Numbered from the stretch's first letter, positions 33,763 to 42,334 are shown. The stretch: 64,000 nt of DNA from Soonwooa sp032078105 (GCA_046269235.1 JBJZOS010000002.1:310001-374000); one strand, 5' to 3'. Numbers and translations: made by a program. Notes: generated by a model from the letters alone, not told the origin.

Positions 33763-33988
33763 ATGCGCCTATATAACACCAAGGACTTTCTAAAAACCGT
33801 TCTGAGTTTGCATAAAACAGATACGATGACGTTATTGTTTCTTACAATGTTGTTGGTCGGTTTTGTATTCTTACGGCATCGCTTATTTAGAAATCGAAGA
33901 TCCATTTAATAATGATGTTAACGATGTCTCGATGGAGACTTTGGCTCAGGATATTGGTAAAAACGTGGATTTAATATTTAAAAAATAG
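33763..33988 (+). pseudogene. Bestrophin-family remnant with a large internal deletion
   Basis: The first 30 codons read MRLYNTKDFLKTVLSLHKTD and a membrane helix, the N-terminus of the bacterial bestrophin / UPF0187 chloride channel family. After about 33868 the matching frame changes and reads YGIAYLEIEDPFNNDVNDVS then METLAQDIGKNVDLIFKK-stop, the conserved C-terminus of the same family. The roughly 220 residues that normally separate these parts are missing. So one deletion removed most of the gene and left both ends and the promoter. Confidence 0.75.
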
Positions 33989-33991
33989 ATT

Positions 33992-34525
33992 GTGGCTAGA
34001 AAATTAAAACTAGAAGAACTAGGAAGAATCGATGTAGAGACTTTTAAGGAAACAGAGAAAATTCCTTTAATTGTTGTGTTAGATAATGTGAGAAGTATGC
34101 ACAATGTTGGTGCTGCATTTCGTACAGCCGATGCTTTTTTAATAGAAAAAATTATCTTGTGTGGCATTACACCGCAACCGCCACATCGTGAAATTCATAA
34201 AGCGGCTCTAGGCGCCACCGAAAGTGTAACTTGGGAATATGAGCAAGATGTGAAGTCGACGATCAAGAAATTGCAAGACGACGATTTCGTAGTTTGTGGT
34301 ATCGAACAGACAACTGATAGTGTGCTTTTAACAGATTTTGAAATAAATAAGGATAAAAAATATGCCTTAGTTCTCGGAAATGAAGTAGACGGCATCAGCG
34401 ATGAGATTGTTTCGGATTGTGATGTTTTGCTAGAAATTCCACAACTTGGGACAAAGCATTCGCTTAATGTAAGTGTGTGTGGAGGAATTGTTATGTGGGA
34501 ATTTGCGAAAGCGCTAGGTCTTTAA
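33992..34525 (+). CDS. SpoU/TrmH-family RNA methyltransferase
   Basis: 2'-O-methylates ribose in tRNA or rRNA with S-adenosylmethionine. The 177-residue SPOUT protein shows motif 1 LDNVRSMHNVGAAFRTADAF, motif 2 ALVLGNEVDGIS and motif 3 EIPQLGTKHSLNVSVCGGIV, including the knot residues. There is no N-terminal L30e-type substrate domain. The start is a GTG directly after the bestrophin remnant's stop (3 bp gap), so the gene probably uses that gene's old promoter. Target site unknown. Confidence 0.9.
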   Translation: MARKLKLEELGRIDVETFKETEKIPLIVVLDNVRSMHNVGAAFRTADAFLIEKIILCGITPQPPHREIHKAALGATESVTWEYEQDVKSTIKKLQDDDFVVCGIEQTTDSVLLTDFEINKDKKYALVLGNEVDGISDEIVSDCDVLLEIPQLGTKHSLNVSVCGGIVMWEFAKALGL

Positions 34526-34533
34526 AAACAAAA

Positions 34534-34561
34534 AACTGCATTAGCAATTGCCAGTGCAGTT
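34534..34561 (+). terminator. Weak hairpin after the methyltransferase gene
   Basis: AACTGCA (34534-34540) pairs with TGCAGTT (34555-34561) but no T run follows; an imperfect terminator or 3' end stabiliser. Confidence 0.4.
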
Positions 34562-34778
34562 CGAAATAAATCTAATAAAAAGTAAAAATGAAAGGCGACA
34601 AAGGTAAGCTTTTTATTTTTTAAAAACCTAATGTTTTAATAAAAAAATATTCGAAGAATACTAAATTGTGGAATGTTTGCTATTTCCTGCCAAAATTGCT
34701 AAAGGATTTAATATAAAAATTTCATCAAAAATTATAAACAGACTCTAAGAATTCGAATGCTTTTTTTAACTTAGCAAT
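34562..34778. other. Spacer before the CBS-nadK pair
   Basis: About 215 bp. A possible 11-codon frame (34588-34623) is too short to support. TAACTTAG just before the start at 34779 is a weak variant of the -7 box. Nothing else is recognised. Confidence 0.35.
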
Positions 34779-35432
34779 ATGTATATAAAAGACTATTTGT
34801 CCAAAGATTTTCCTGCGTTCAGCATTTCTGATTCTATTGAAGAAGCTTCGGAGTTGGCAAAGGAATTTGGATATTCACATATTTTCATAAAAAAGAAGGG
34901 CATCTATATGGGTGCGCTGAGTCAATCTTTTTTGGAAGATAGTCCAGAAGGGCAGTTGGGAAGTCTTGCGATGCACTTTGAGAAGTTTGCGATTTCGGAA
35001 GATAGTAACATTTGGGATTCTATTAAGTTGTTTCATACTTTTAACACCAATGTTGTCCCAGTTATTAATAGTGACGAAAAATTTCTCGGCTATATCTGTT
35101 GTGACGATATCTTTAGCGAGTTTTCAAAATATCCGATATTTTCGGAAGCTGGCGCTATATTGACGGTGCAAACTAACAGTCTACATTATTCGATGGTGGA
35201 AGTGGCAAAGATTATAGAAAGTAACAATTCTAAACTTTATGGTTGTTTTATTACAGCTGTTAAAGAAGATCACATCGAATTAACTTTAAAAATAAGTCAG
35301 GACAATCTTAGCTCTATTGATGAGACTTTTGAGCGTTTTGGATATACCGTGATTAATAAATTTTATAACGATCAAAAAGAAGATCTGTTAAAAGATCGCT
35401 TTGGATTTTTCCAAAAATACTTGGAGTTTTAG
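34779..35432 (+). CDS. CBS-domain protein
   Basis: A 217-residue cytoplasmic protein with a pair of CBS motifs in the first 125 residues (IEEASELAKEFGYSHIFIKK, then NTNVVPVINSDEKFLGYICC) and a C-terminal ACT-like half (LHYSMVEVAKIIESNNSKLY). CBS pairs usually bind adenosine nucleotides. In many flavobacteria this gene precedes nadK, as here (3 bp gap), so a sensing role linked to NAD(P) or ATP is likely but unproven. Confidence 0.85.
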   Translation: MYIKDYLSKDFPAFSISDSIEEASELAKEFGYSHIFIKKKGIYMGALSQSFLEDSPEGQLGSLAMHFEKFAISEDSNIWDSIKLFHTFNTNVVPVINSDEKFLGYICCDDIFSEFSKYPIFSEAGAILTVQTNSLHYSMVEVAKIIESNNSKLYGCFITAVKEDHIELTLKISQDNLSSIDETFERFGYTVINKFYNDQKEDLLKDRFGFFQKYLEF

Positions 35433-35435
35433 GTT

Positions 35436-36305
35436 ATGGTTGCAGCAATATATTCTCAAAAGAAAGATTTTGATAGCTTCTTGTATCTCAACAAGTTTAT
35501 CTCGGAGTTGGAGTTAAGACACATCCCAATTGTGTTGCACGCAGACATGGCAAAAAACATGAAATTCTCTAGTAGTTACGATACATTTCGAACTAAAGAA
35601 GATTTGAAGGCCAAAGGCGTGGACTATGTTTTCAGTTTTGGAGGCGATGGGACGATTCTTAGCGCGATGTCTTTTATCCAAGAGTTGGAAATTCCGATTG
35701 TTGGGATTAACATGGGAAGATTGGGCTTTTTGGCGAATTTTAAAAAAGAGGAAATCTTTAAAGAAATTGATGTTATCCTAAAAGGTGACTACACCATCAG
35801 TAAACGAAGTATCATAAAAGTAACGACTTCGAAACCTAATTCTATTGACTTTCCGTACGCGTTGAATGACGTGACCTTGTCACGACAAGAAACGACCTCG
35901 ATGATCACAATTGATTCTTATATTAATGATGATTTCTTGAATGTCTTTTGGGGTGATGGTTTGATTATTTCGACGCCGACAGGTTCCACCGCTTATTCTT
36001 TGAGTTGTGGCGGTCCAATTATTTCGCCAACTAATGGTAATTTTGTTATCACACCGATTGCGCCACACAACCTTAACGTTCGACCTTTGATTGTTAATGA
36101 TGATGCAAAAATTACGTTGAACGTCGAAAGCCGATCGACGCAGTTTACACTGTCATTGGATTCTCGATTATATTATATGGATATTGGTAATGAAATCTAT
36201 CTTGAAAAAGGGGAATTCTGCCTTAATCTTATTATTCCGAATAATTTTAGCTTCTACGAAACCATTCGTCAAAAATTGCTTTGGGGAATTGATAAAAGAA
36301 ACTAA
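35436..36305 (+). CDS. nadK: NAD kinase
   Basis: Phosphorylates NAD+ to NADP+ with ATP or polyphosphate. The 289-residue protein has the GGDGT motif (FSFGGDGTIL, about 68-77), the second conserved block ALNDVTLSR and the glycine-rich TPTGSTAYSLSCGGPI segment followed by PIAPHNL. The gene is coupled to the CBS gene, and its stop overlaps the end of the convergent XRE regulator gene by 4 bp. In relatives an outer-membrane or uppS gene often follows; here an AT-rich cassette does. Confidence 0.96.
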   Translation: MVAAIYSQKKDFDSFLYLNKFISELELRHIPIVLHADMAKNMKFSSSYDTFRTKEDLKAKGVDYVFSFGGDGTILSAMSFIQELEIPIVGINMGRLGFLANFKKEEIFKEIDVILKGDYTISKRSIIKVTTSKPNSIDFPYALNDVTLSRQETTSMITIDSYINDDFLNVFWGDGLIISTPTGSTAYSLSCGGPIISPTNGNFVITPIAPHNLNVRPLIVNDDAKITLNVESRSTQFTLSLDSRLYYMDIGNEIYLEKGEFCLNLIIPNNFSFYETIRQKLLWGIDKRN

Positions 36306-36616
36306 TCTTTCGTTTTCCAGTATTTCAATTGCTCTTCTAGATTAGAGATTCTGGCTTCATATTGTTCGATTAATTTTTTTGAGAGAGTTTCACTAAAATC
36401 ACTTTTTACATTGTTATTGTCAAAAATTAGCTCCTCTGGTTCCACATCCAAAACTTCACTAAGTTTCATTATGTAAAGAGCCCATGAGTTGCTCTCTCCT
36501 CGTTCCATTCTAGCATAGGCAGACTGTGATATGTTTAGTTTTTCTGCCATGTCAACCTGCGAATAGTTTTTCAGTTTTCTTAAGAATTTAATCTTTTTAG
36601 TAATAAATTTTATCAT
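36302..36616 (-). CDS. XRE-family transcriptional regulator
   Basis: A 104-residue DNA-binding protein: an N-terminal helix-turn-helix (IKFLRKLKNYSQVDMAEKLN then ISQSAYARMERGES, about 7-42), a linker and a C-terminal coiled coil (ARISNLEEQLKYW) for dimerisation. The ATG at 36616 fits the domain start. It is divergent from the envelope cassette, and the 120 bp spacer holds a 21 bp-spaced direct repeat and a good promoter, so it probably controls that cassette. Confidence 0.88.
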   Translation of the reverse strand: MIKFITKKIKFLRKLKNYSQVDMAEKLNISQSAYARMERGESNSWALYIMKLSEVLDVEPEELIFDNNNVKSDFSETLSKKLIEQYEARISNLEEQLKYWKTKD

Positions 36617-36648
36617 TTGTTTTTTTCTTAAAAATAGCATTTAATGTT

Positions 36649-36682
36649 TAAATATGCGAAATTTATCAGTAAATATGTGAAA
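36649..36682 (+). promoter_or_regulatory. Direct repeat in the xre-cassette spacer
   Basis: TAAATATGCGAAA (36649-36661) and TAAATATGTGAAA (36670-36682) are the same 13-mer with one change, 21 bp (two helical turns) apart. This fits a two-site operator for the XRE protein or another regulator. Confidence 0.45.
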
Positions 36683-36691
36683 ATAGATTTT

Positions 36692-36719
36692 TTTGGGAAG
36701 CATGAGATTCTTAGTTTTG
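36692..36719 (+). promoter_or_regulatory. Promoter of the envelope cassette
   Basis: TTTG (36692-36695), 16 bp, TAGTTTTG (36712-36719), with the ATG 20 bp downstream; spacing is one base shorter than the usual minimum. Confidence 0.5.
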
Positions 36720-36739
36720 GGCAATTAAAAATCATAATG

Positions 36740-38392
36740 ATGAAAAATAAATTACTTAATTCTATTCTAGCTTGTTTTTTAGTAGCTAGTATTTCGTGTA
36801 GAGAAGAAACACTTATTGCAAATGAGACGTCCAATGCAAATGACATTGAGATTAAAGAAGGAACAGTTAAAGATGGAAGATTATATTTTCCAAATAAAGA
36901 ATCTTTGCAAGTAACGTATAATAATCTTAAAGATGCTGAGGACGAAGTTATAGCAAATTATGTTGATGCTAAAAATATTATATCTTTGTGACCTATTCTT
37001 ACTAAAGATAATGAAGATTTAGTTCAGAATAAAATTCTTCAGAGAATTGAAAAGCTAAAGACTAATAAGCGATATATGCGAACATCTAATGCATTAAATA
37101 AGTTGAACAATAATGAAGAAATAGCTGATGATATTGATGATTTGGAGGAAATTATAGGAGATGATGCATTTGCTGCGTTTTTAGACTCAAGAGCTGAAAT
37201 ACAAGTAGGAAATGATATTTACAAATATACAGATGTGGGACTTTTTGTGGTGCCAGCTTCAAAATATGGGAAATTGACACAATATCTTGAAGTAAGAAAT
37301 ATATCTGACGACATGCTTTATAGAACAGATGAGAATGTTGCTTTAGATTTTAGAAATTCTCAACCAGCAGGAGGATTGGTCCAAGTGACAGATGCTGATG
37401 ATATTAGATATTTCCAATCTAGAGTGCCAGCTAATAATAATACACCAGTTTTTCAAGGTAATACGGGAACGGGAACTGGCGGTAACCAAGATCCCCCAAG
37501 TGCTGATGTGCAAATGGCCAATTATATAAAAAATTTGCCTAACTGTGACCCATCACCAAGCACATTTGATTTTATTTTTGGTGATGCTGATAAATGTATT
37601 GATCGATATGAGGATAGAAGAAGAGTAAAGACAAAGGCATACAACTACGATTATGTTTTAGTTTATAATCTAGGCGCAAAAGTTAAGCATCAATATAGAG
37701 GATGGACTGGTATATGGAGAAAAGAGGAAGCTGACGTTATGCGTCTTGGTGTTGTAGAAGCGCAATTCGAATATGATTATACTCCATATTTTAATACTCA
37801 AAATTTTAATAAAAGTTTGACTACAGTTTATAATCAAAACAATAAATATTTGTATTATGCTGATTCAGCAATTTGGTCACAAAATGGTTTGAATATTAGT
37901 GGTTTTAGCATTGCCGGTTTTCCTAAATTACTAAAAGATGATATTGTAATCGAAAAATTTATAGGTAATGGAATTATATATCAAAAATTAAATGCAGCAA
38001 TTGCAGCTGGAAACAAGAACTTGACAAGCGAGCAACTAAGTAAGATATTTTGGGAAAATACGCTTTCCGAGTTGAATACCTTTTTTGATAATTTAGGTAA
38101 GCCGAGACAAAATAATAATATAACAGTAAACTATAAAGGATTTGAAGTTGGAAAGGTATACATTCATAAAACTTTCTATAATCAGTCGAATAATGAGGAT
38201 AAAATCGAAAAAACATTTGATTGGGGAGTTCAGTTAGGTTTCAATTATGATCCTACAAGTGGTAATATTAGACCTGATACTTCTGGGGGTGCACTGAAAA
38301 AGCCAAAAAACTATAGAGTAATGTTGTATGGAATCGCAAAACGTAATGGTCAGTGGCATGGAAGTAAAATTAATACTGTTGGAGGGCAATAA
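36740..38392 (+). pseudogene. Large lipoprotein gene with an in-frame TGA
   Basis: Starts with a lipobox (LVASISC, Cys18 from MKNK). After 83 codons TGA stands at 36989-36991, and the same frame continues without other stops for 467 codons. The stop lies in ...NIISL-TGA-PILTKDNED, where CGA (Arg) to TGA is the simplest change. The second half has Asp/Glu-rich linkers and an unassigned domain (YDYVLVYNLGAKVKHQYRGW). A reinitiation start (37076 ATG) would lack the anchor. It is AT-rich relative to neighbours and followed by two barrel-like proteins. Type unknown; the intact form would be about 550 residues. Confidence 0.7.
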
Positions 38393-38949
38393 TGAAAAAA
38401 ATCTTCTTATTAGTATTGTTAATAAGTATACCAATCTTCTGTCAATGTCAAGAAAACGACAATTCATCTAGTAAAAGTAATTATATTGGCTTTTATGGTG
38501 TGGGTATTTCTACATCAATTGATAGAAATGCTGATTATTTACAAAAAAGTGAAGGAAGAGCTTTTAAAGAGTTTTCATTTGACATATATACAACACAAGG
38601 ATTTACATTGTATAATCGTGTGATATTGTCAGCAATGTTCGCATTAGAAAAGCAAACAGGATATCATCGCCTATTTTTACCCATGAAAGGAGATATAAAA
38701 TATTTTTTCAAACCAATTGATTCTGAAGAAAATGTTTTTTTTGTGTATGGAAATTTTGGAAAAAGTATTTCTTTATCTCCTGCTTTTGCAAATGGTTTTA
38801 GTAGTGCTTTTGGGATCGGCTTATTTATTACTGGTGATTTTGATGAAAAACTCTTTGTATCACTTGAAATTAAAAACCAACAAGATGTATATAATAATAA
38901 AAGTTATAGCTTTGGAAGTACGGGGATTAAATTTGGTTTAAGTTTTTAG
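38392..38949 (+). CDS. Secreted beta-barrel-like protein 1 of the cassette
   Basis: A 185-residue exported protein (signal peptide cut near FCQC or CQCQ). The mature part alternates polar and hydrophobic residues (NYIGFYGVGISTSI, LYNRVILSAMFAL, SFGSTGIKFGLSF), with an aromatic C-terminus, typical of small outer-membrane barrels. I do not recognise the family. The start overlaps the lipoprotein stop in TAATG and a 3 bp gap leads to the next gene, so the three are one transcript. Confidence 0.65.
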   Translation: MKKIFLLVLLISIPIFCQCQENDNSSSKSNYIGFYGVGISTSIDRNADYLQKSEGRAFKEFSFDIYTTQGFTLYNRVILSAMFALEKQTGYHRLFLPMKGDIKYFFKPIDSEENVFFVYGNFGKSISLSPAFANGFSSAFGIGLFITGDFDEKLFVSLEIKNQQDVYNNKSYSFGSTGIKFGLSF

Positions 38950-38952
38950 AAC

Positions 38953-39504
38953 ATGAAGAAAATATTTATTTTATTTGGGATTATAATGGGAATACTAGGT
39001 TTTTCTCAGACAAGTAATGCTAGTGTGGAAAAGTCTGTTACAGGTTTGCAGATAGGATTTCTTGGTATAGACATATATAATGAGTTGAAAATTTCTGACG
39101 CAATTGCTTTGCGCAGTCAATTCTCACTTAATCCGTCAATATGGGGTGGAGATTTATATACAACAACTAATTTCGCTTTTTCACCATCTATTTCCTTAAT
39201 GCCAAAATACTATTATAATATTGATAGGAGAGTTGAGAAGGAAAAAAATGTAACTAATAATTCTGCTAATTATCTTGCATTAAAAATAGAGTATTTCCCA
39301 AATTGGTTTGTTATTTCTAATGCAGATAATGTTATGGTTAATGATGCAATATATTTTACACCTAATTATGGGATAAGAAGAAATTTTGGCAAACAATTCA
39401 ATTACGAGTTAAGAATTGGTTTAGGAATAGGGAAAATATTAAAAGACAATTATCCGACCCAGCTTCGACCTGACCTCAGTTTTAAGATTGGATATGATTT
39501 TTAG
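38953..39504 (+). CDS. Secreted beta-barrel-like protein 2 of the cassette
   Basis: A 183-residue exported protein (signal peptide cut near GFSQ) with amphipathic strands (KSVTGLQIGFLGIDIYNELK, FAFSPSISLMPKYYYNI, YELRIGLGIGKIL, DLSFKIGYDF) and terminal Phe, again as in small outer-membrane barrels such as porin-like families. Not recognised. It is the last gene of the cassette and precedes a terminator. Confidence 0.65.
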   Translation: MKKIFILFGIIMGILGFSQTSNASVEKSVTGLQIGFLGIDIYNELKISDAIALRSQFSLNPSIWGGDLYTTTNFAFSPSISLMPKYYYNIDRRVEKEKNVTNNSANYLALKIEYFPNWFVISNADNVMVNDAIYFTPNYGIRRNFGKQFNYELRIGLGIGKILKDNYPTQLRPDLSFKIGYDF

Positions 39505-39578
39505 TCTTGCAACTAGTTTATTTTCGAAGATGCTTTTTAGCTAGATTAAAGCTATTGAGATCTTTATAGTATATCGCA

Positions 39579-39606
39579 AAAAGCTGTCAGAAAATGACAG
39601 CTTTTG
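39579..39606 (+). terminator. Terminator of the envelope cassette
   Basis: AAAAGCTGTCA (39579-39589), loop GAAAA, TGACAGCTTTT (39595-39605), 11 bp perfect stem with a short T run. Confidence 0.8.
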
Positions 39607-39709
39607 TGTTTAGACTAAATTATATCTAGCCCTAGAAAAAATCATGATTCGGATTTGTGAATAATTCGTAAATTAGCAAACTAAAATAAATCTATTAAAA
39701 ACATTAATT

Positions 39710-40777
39710 ATGAGTAGAAAGTTTCCGGCTGGTGTAGCCACAGGATCTTTGGTAACCGAAATTTTTGATTACGCAAAAGAGAATCAATTTGCACTTCCTG
39801 CAGTTAACGTTATTGGATCTAGCAATGTTAACGCAACTATGGAAACCGCAGCTAGGCTAAACGCGCCGGTAATTATCCAGTTCTCGAACGGAGGAGCAGC
39901 TTTTAACGCAGGTAAAGGACTTTCTAACGATGGACAAAAATCTGCAATTCTTGGTGCTATCGCTGGTGCTAAGCATATTCACACATTGGCAGAAGCTTAT
40001 GGTGCAACAGTTATCCTACATACGGACCACTGTGCAAAAAAATTGTTGCCTTGGATCGATGGATTGATGGATGCTAACGAAGCTTTCTATAAAGAAACTG
40101 GTAAGTCTTTGTACTCTTCTCACATGTTGGATCTTTCTGAAGAGCCTCTAGATGAGAATTTGAGCATCTCTGCAGAATATTTCCAAAGAATGGCAAAACT
40201 AGGTATGACCCTAGAAGTTGAAATCGGGGTAACTGGTGGAGAGGAAGATGGTGTTGACAATTCTAGCGTTGACAACTCTTTGTTATACACACAACCAGAA
40301 GATGTTGCTTTGACTTATGAAAAACTAAAAGCTATCTCTGATAACTTTACAATTGCAGCGGCATTTGGTAATGTACACGGTGTTTACAAGCCAGGTAACG
40401 TTGTTCTTACACCTAAAATTTTGGATAACTCACAGAAGTTTGTTCAAGAAAAATTCGGAACTACAGCTAAACCAATTAACTTCGTATTCCACGGAGGATC
40501 AGGATCGACGTTAGAAGAGATTCGTGAGGCGATTGGCTACGGTGTTGTAAAAATGAATATCGATACAGATCTTCAGTTTGCTTATACTGAAGGTGTGAGA
40601 GATTATATGACAGAAAAAATTGACTATTTAAGAACTCAGATTGGTAACCCAGATGGTGCAGATTCTCCTAACAAGAAATTCTACGACCCAAGAGTATGGT
40701 TGAGAAAAGGTGAAGAGACTTTCTCTGCACGTTTGGTACAAGCTTTCGAAGATCTTAACAACGTCAACACACTTTAA
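39710..40777 (+). CDS. fbaA: Fructose-bisphosphate aldolase, class II
   Basis: Cleaves fructose 1,6-bisphosphate to dihydroxyacetone phosphate and glyceraldehyde 3-phosphate in glycolysis and gluconeogenesis. The 355-residue zinc enzyme has the metal and substrate residues in VILHTDHCAKKLLPWID, GTHG-type AFGNVHGVYKPG and VFHGGSGST followed by KMNIDTDLQ. The length fits the class IIA (E. coli FbaA) subgroup. No strong promoter consensus is seen; TAAATTAG about 32 bp before the start is a weak -7 variant. Confidence 0.97.
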   Translation: MSRKFPAGVATGSLVTEIFDYAKENQFALPAVNVIGSSNVNATMETAARLNAPVIIQFSNGGAAFNAGKGLSNDGQKSAILGAIAGAKHIHTLAEAYGATVILHTDHCAKKLLPWIDGLMDANEAFYKETGKSLYSSHMLDLSEEPLDENLSISAEYFQRMAKLGMTLEVEIGVTGGEEDGVDNSSVDNSLLYTQPEDVALTYEKLKAISDNFTIAAAFGNVHGVYKPGNVVLTPKILDNSQKFVQEKFGTTAKPINFVFHGGSGSTLEEIREAIGYGVVKMNIDTDLQFAYTEGVRDYMTEKIDYLRTQIGNPDGADSPNKKFYDPRVWLRKGEETFSARLVQAFEDLNNVNTL

Positions 40778-40783
40778 TAATTT

Positions 40784-40853
40784 TGTAGAATGTACAAAGT
40801 ATAAAGTAACTAAAAGGCTTTTAATTTGTACATTTTACACAATACATTCTACA
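40784..40853 (+). repeat. Nested inverted repeats before accD
   Basis: Outer arms TGTAGAATGTA (40784-40794) and TACATTCTACA (40843-40853) are perfect 11 bp complements. An overlapping inner pair AATGTACAAA (40789-40798) and TTTGTACATT (40825-40834) is a perfect 10 bp complement. Both compete for AATGTA, so two exclusive hairpins are possible in the accD leader. AT-rich spacer words of this kind recur in flavobacteria, so a neutral origin is also possible. Confidence 0.4.
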
Positions 40854-40867
40854 TAAATACAGACAAA

Positions 40868-41719
40868 ATGGCATTTGATTGGTTTAAACGAAAAGCGCAA
40901 AATATTACAACCTCTACTGAGGACAAAAAAGATCTTCCTAAAGGTCTATGGCACAAGACTCCCACAGGGAAAATTATCGAAGCTGAAGAGCTAAAAACGA
41001 ATAATTATGTCTCGCCAGAAGATGGTTTCCATGTAAGAATCGGAAGTAGAGAGTATTTTGATATTTTATTTGATGATCAAAAGTTTGAAGAGCTTGATGC
41101 TAATGTAGAAAGTATTGATATTCTTAAATTTAAAGATACAAAAGCCTACACAGATCGTCTTAAAGAAGTAAAAGCTAAAACCAAACTTAACGATTCGGTA
41201 CGTAACGCAACCGGAAAAGTTAATGGTGTGGAAATGGTAGTATCTTGTATGGATTTCGCATTTATTGGAGGATCTTTGGGTTCTGTGATGGGCGAAAAAA
41301 TCAAAAGGGCGATCGACTATGCTATGAAGCACAAGTTGCCTTTTATGATTATTTGTCAATCCGGAGGGGCACGTATGCAAGAGGCCGCTTATTCTTTAAT
41401 GCAAATGGCGAAAGTACAAGCTAAATTGGCACAATTGTCAAATGCTGGTCTTCCGTATATTGCTTATCTTACCGATCCAACTTTTGGAGGTGTAACGGCA
41501 TCTTTTGCAATGACAGCAGATATTATTATTGCTGAACCAGGTGCGTTGATCGGGTTTGCTGGACCTCGTGTGATTCGCGAAACAATTGGACGCGATTTGC
41601 CAGAAGGTTTCCAAACAGCTGAATTCCTACAAGAAAAAGGTTTTGTAGACTTTATTGTTAAACGTACAGAGGTTAAAGAAGCGCTCGCAAAAACGATAAA
41701 GTTGCTGATGCACGCTTAA
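40868..41719 (+). CDS. accD: Acetyl-CoA carboxylase carboxyltransferase subunit beta, zinc-ribbon cysteines absent
   Basis: Transfers the carboxyl group from biotin to acetyl-CoA in fatty acid synthesis, with AccA. The 283-residue protein keeps the crotonase-like core (ICQSGGARMQEAAYSLMQMA, DPTFGGVTASFAMTADIIIA, GFAGPRVI). The N-terminal zinc ribbon of most AccD proteins (KCPxC ... VCPxCG) is replaced by HKTPTGKIIEAEELKTNNYV then SPEDGFHVRIGS, with all four cysteines lost. This appears to be common in flavobacteria. The start at 40868 is chosen because MAFDWFKRK is the conserved beginning. Confidence 0.94.
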   Translation: MAFDWFKRKAQNITTSTEDKKDLPKGLWHKTPTGKIIEAEELKTNNYVSPEDGFHVRIGSREYFDILFDDQKFEELDANVESIDILKFKDTKAYTDRLKEVKAKTKLNDSVRNATGKVNGVEMVVSCMDFAFIGGSLGSVMGEKIKRAIDYAMKHKLPFMIICQSGGARMQEAAYSLMQMAKVQAKLAQLSNAGLPYIAYLTDPTFGGVTASFAMTADIIIAEPGALIGFAGPRVIRETIGRDLPEGFQTAEFLQEKGFVDFIVKRTEVKEALAKTIKLLMHA

Positions 41720-41724
41720 AATAT

Positions 41725-41750
41725 AACTCTCACGAAAGTGAGAGTTTTTT
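41725..41750 (+). terminator. accD terminator
   Basis: AACTCTCAC, GAAA tetraloop, GTGAGAGTT and a T run, 6 bp after the accD stop. The next gene's ATG (41753) follows the T run by 2 bp. Confidence 0.85.
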
Positions 41751-41752
41751 GT

Positions 41753-42265
41753 ATGAGGAAGTTTATTACAATATTTTTTAATGCGCTTAGGTCACTGTCT
41801 TTAAAAAAGATAATGGTCGTTTTGGGAATTGGCATTGGACATCCATTGTTTTCGATTTTATATTTTTATGCAAGTTTTAGAGCTTTTAGCATTGCTAAAA
41901 AATTGTATCCCAAAACTAGTTCAACTAGCGGCGCTGGTAATGCATTTCGACATTCGTTTTGGGTGTGTTTAATCATGATGTATTTCTGTAAAGTGTCTTC
42001 ACCCGAAAAGTCTTTGAAATGGTGTCGGAAATTAACGGACTTACACGAAGATCTTTTCCCGAACCAACCTCTCGAAACTATGATGGATAAACATAATAAC
42101 GAAATAGGACTTAAGTATTTTATGAGCTTGTTGTCTGGTGTACATCGACAGTTTTTCGAAACAACTTTCTTTATCGATGAGCTTCAAAAGAAAACCAAAG
42201 AAGCCGTTATCCTCGAAAATCTAGATCAAAAGCTGGATGATCGTTTGGTTTATTTAAGAGAATAA
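41753..42265 (+). CDS. DUF6973-like protein
   Basis: A 170-residue protein with an N-terminal hydrophobic helix (IMVVLGIGIGHPLFSILYFY) and a conserved core with STSGAGNAFRHSFWVCLIMM, HED and MMDKHNNEIGL. The His, Asp and Asn-His residues are well placed for a metal site and agree with my memory of DUF6973, whose function is unknown. The ATG lies right after the accD terminator, so expression may depend on read-through or on a promoter overlapping the hairpin. Confidence 0.6.
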   Translation: MRKFITIFFNALRSLSLKKIMVVLGIGIGHPLFSILYFYASFRAFSIAKKLYPKTSSTSGAGNAFRHSFWVCLIMMYFCKVSSPEKSLKWCRKLTDLHEDLFPNQPLETMMDKHNNEIGLKYFMSLLSGVHRQFFETTFFIDELQKKTKEAVILENLDQKLDDRLVYLRE

Positions 42266-42334
42266 CAAGCAATCATTCAGTTTTCGCATCTTAGATTTAA
42301 TAAAATCTTTTATTTTTACTAAAATTAAAATTAA

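Noticed and set aside
34588..34623. Eleven-codon frame resembling the start of ribosomal protein THX (MKGDKGKLF)
   Set aside because: Too short, ends at once, and lacks the basic SRRGK-type core of THX.
36989..36991. Selenocysteine or stop-codon recoding at the TGA of the cassette lipoprotein
   Set aside because: No SECIS-like hairpin follows directly, no selenoprotein genes are visible, and the context suggests a simple Arg-to-stop change.
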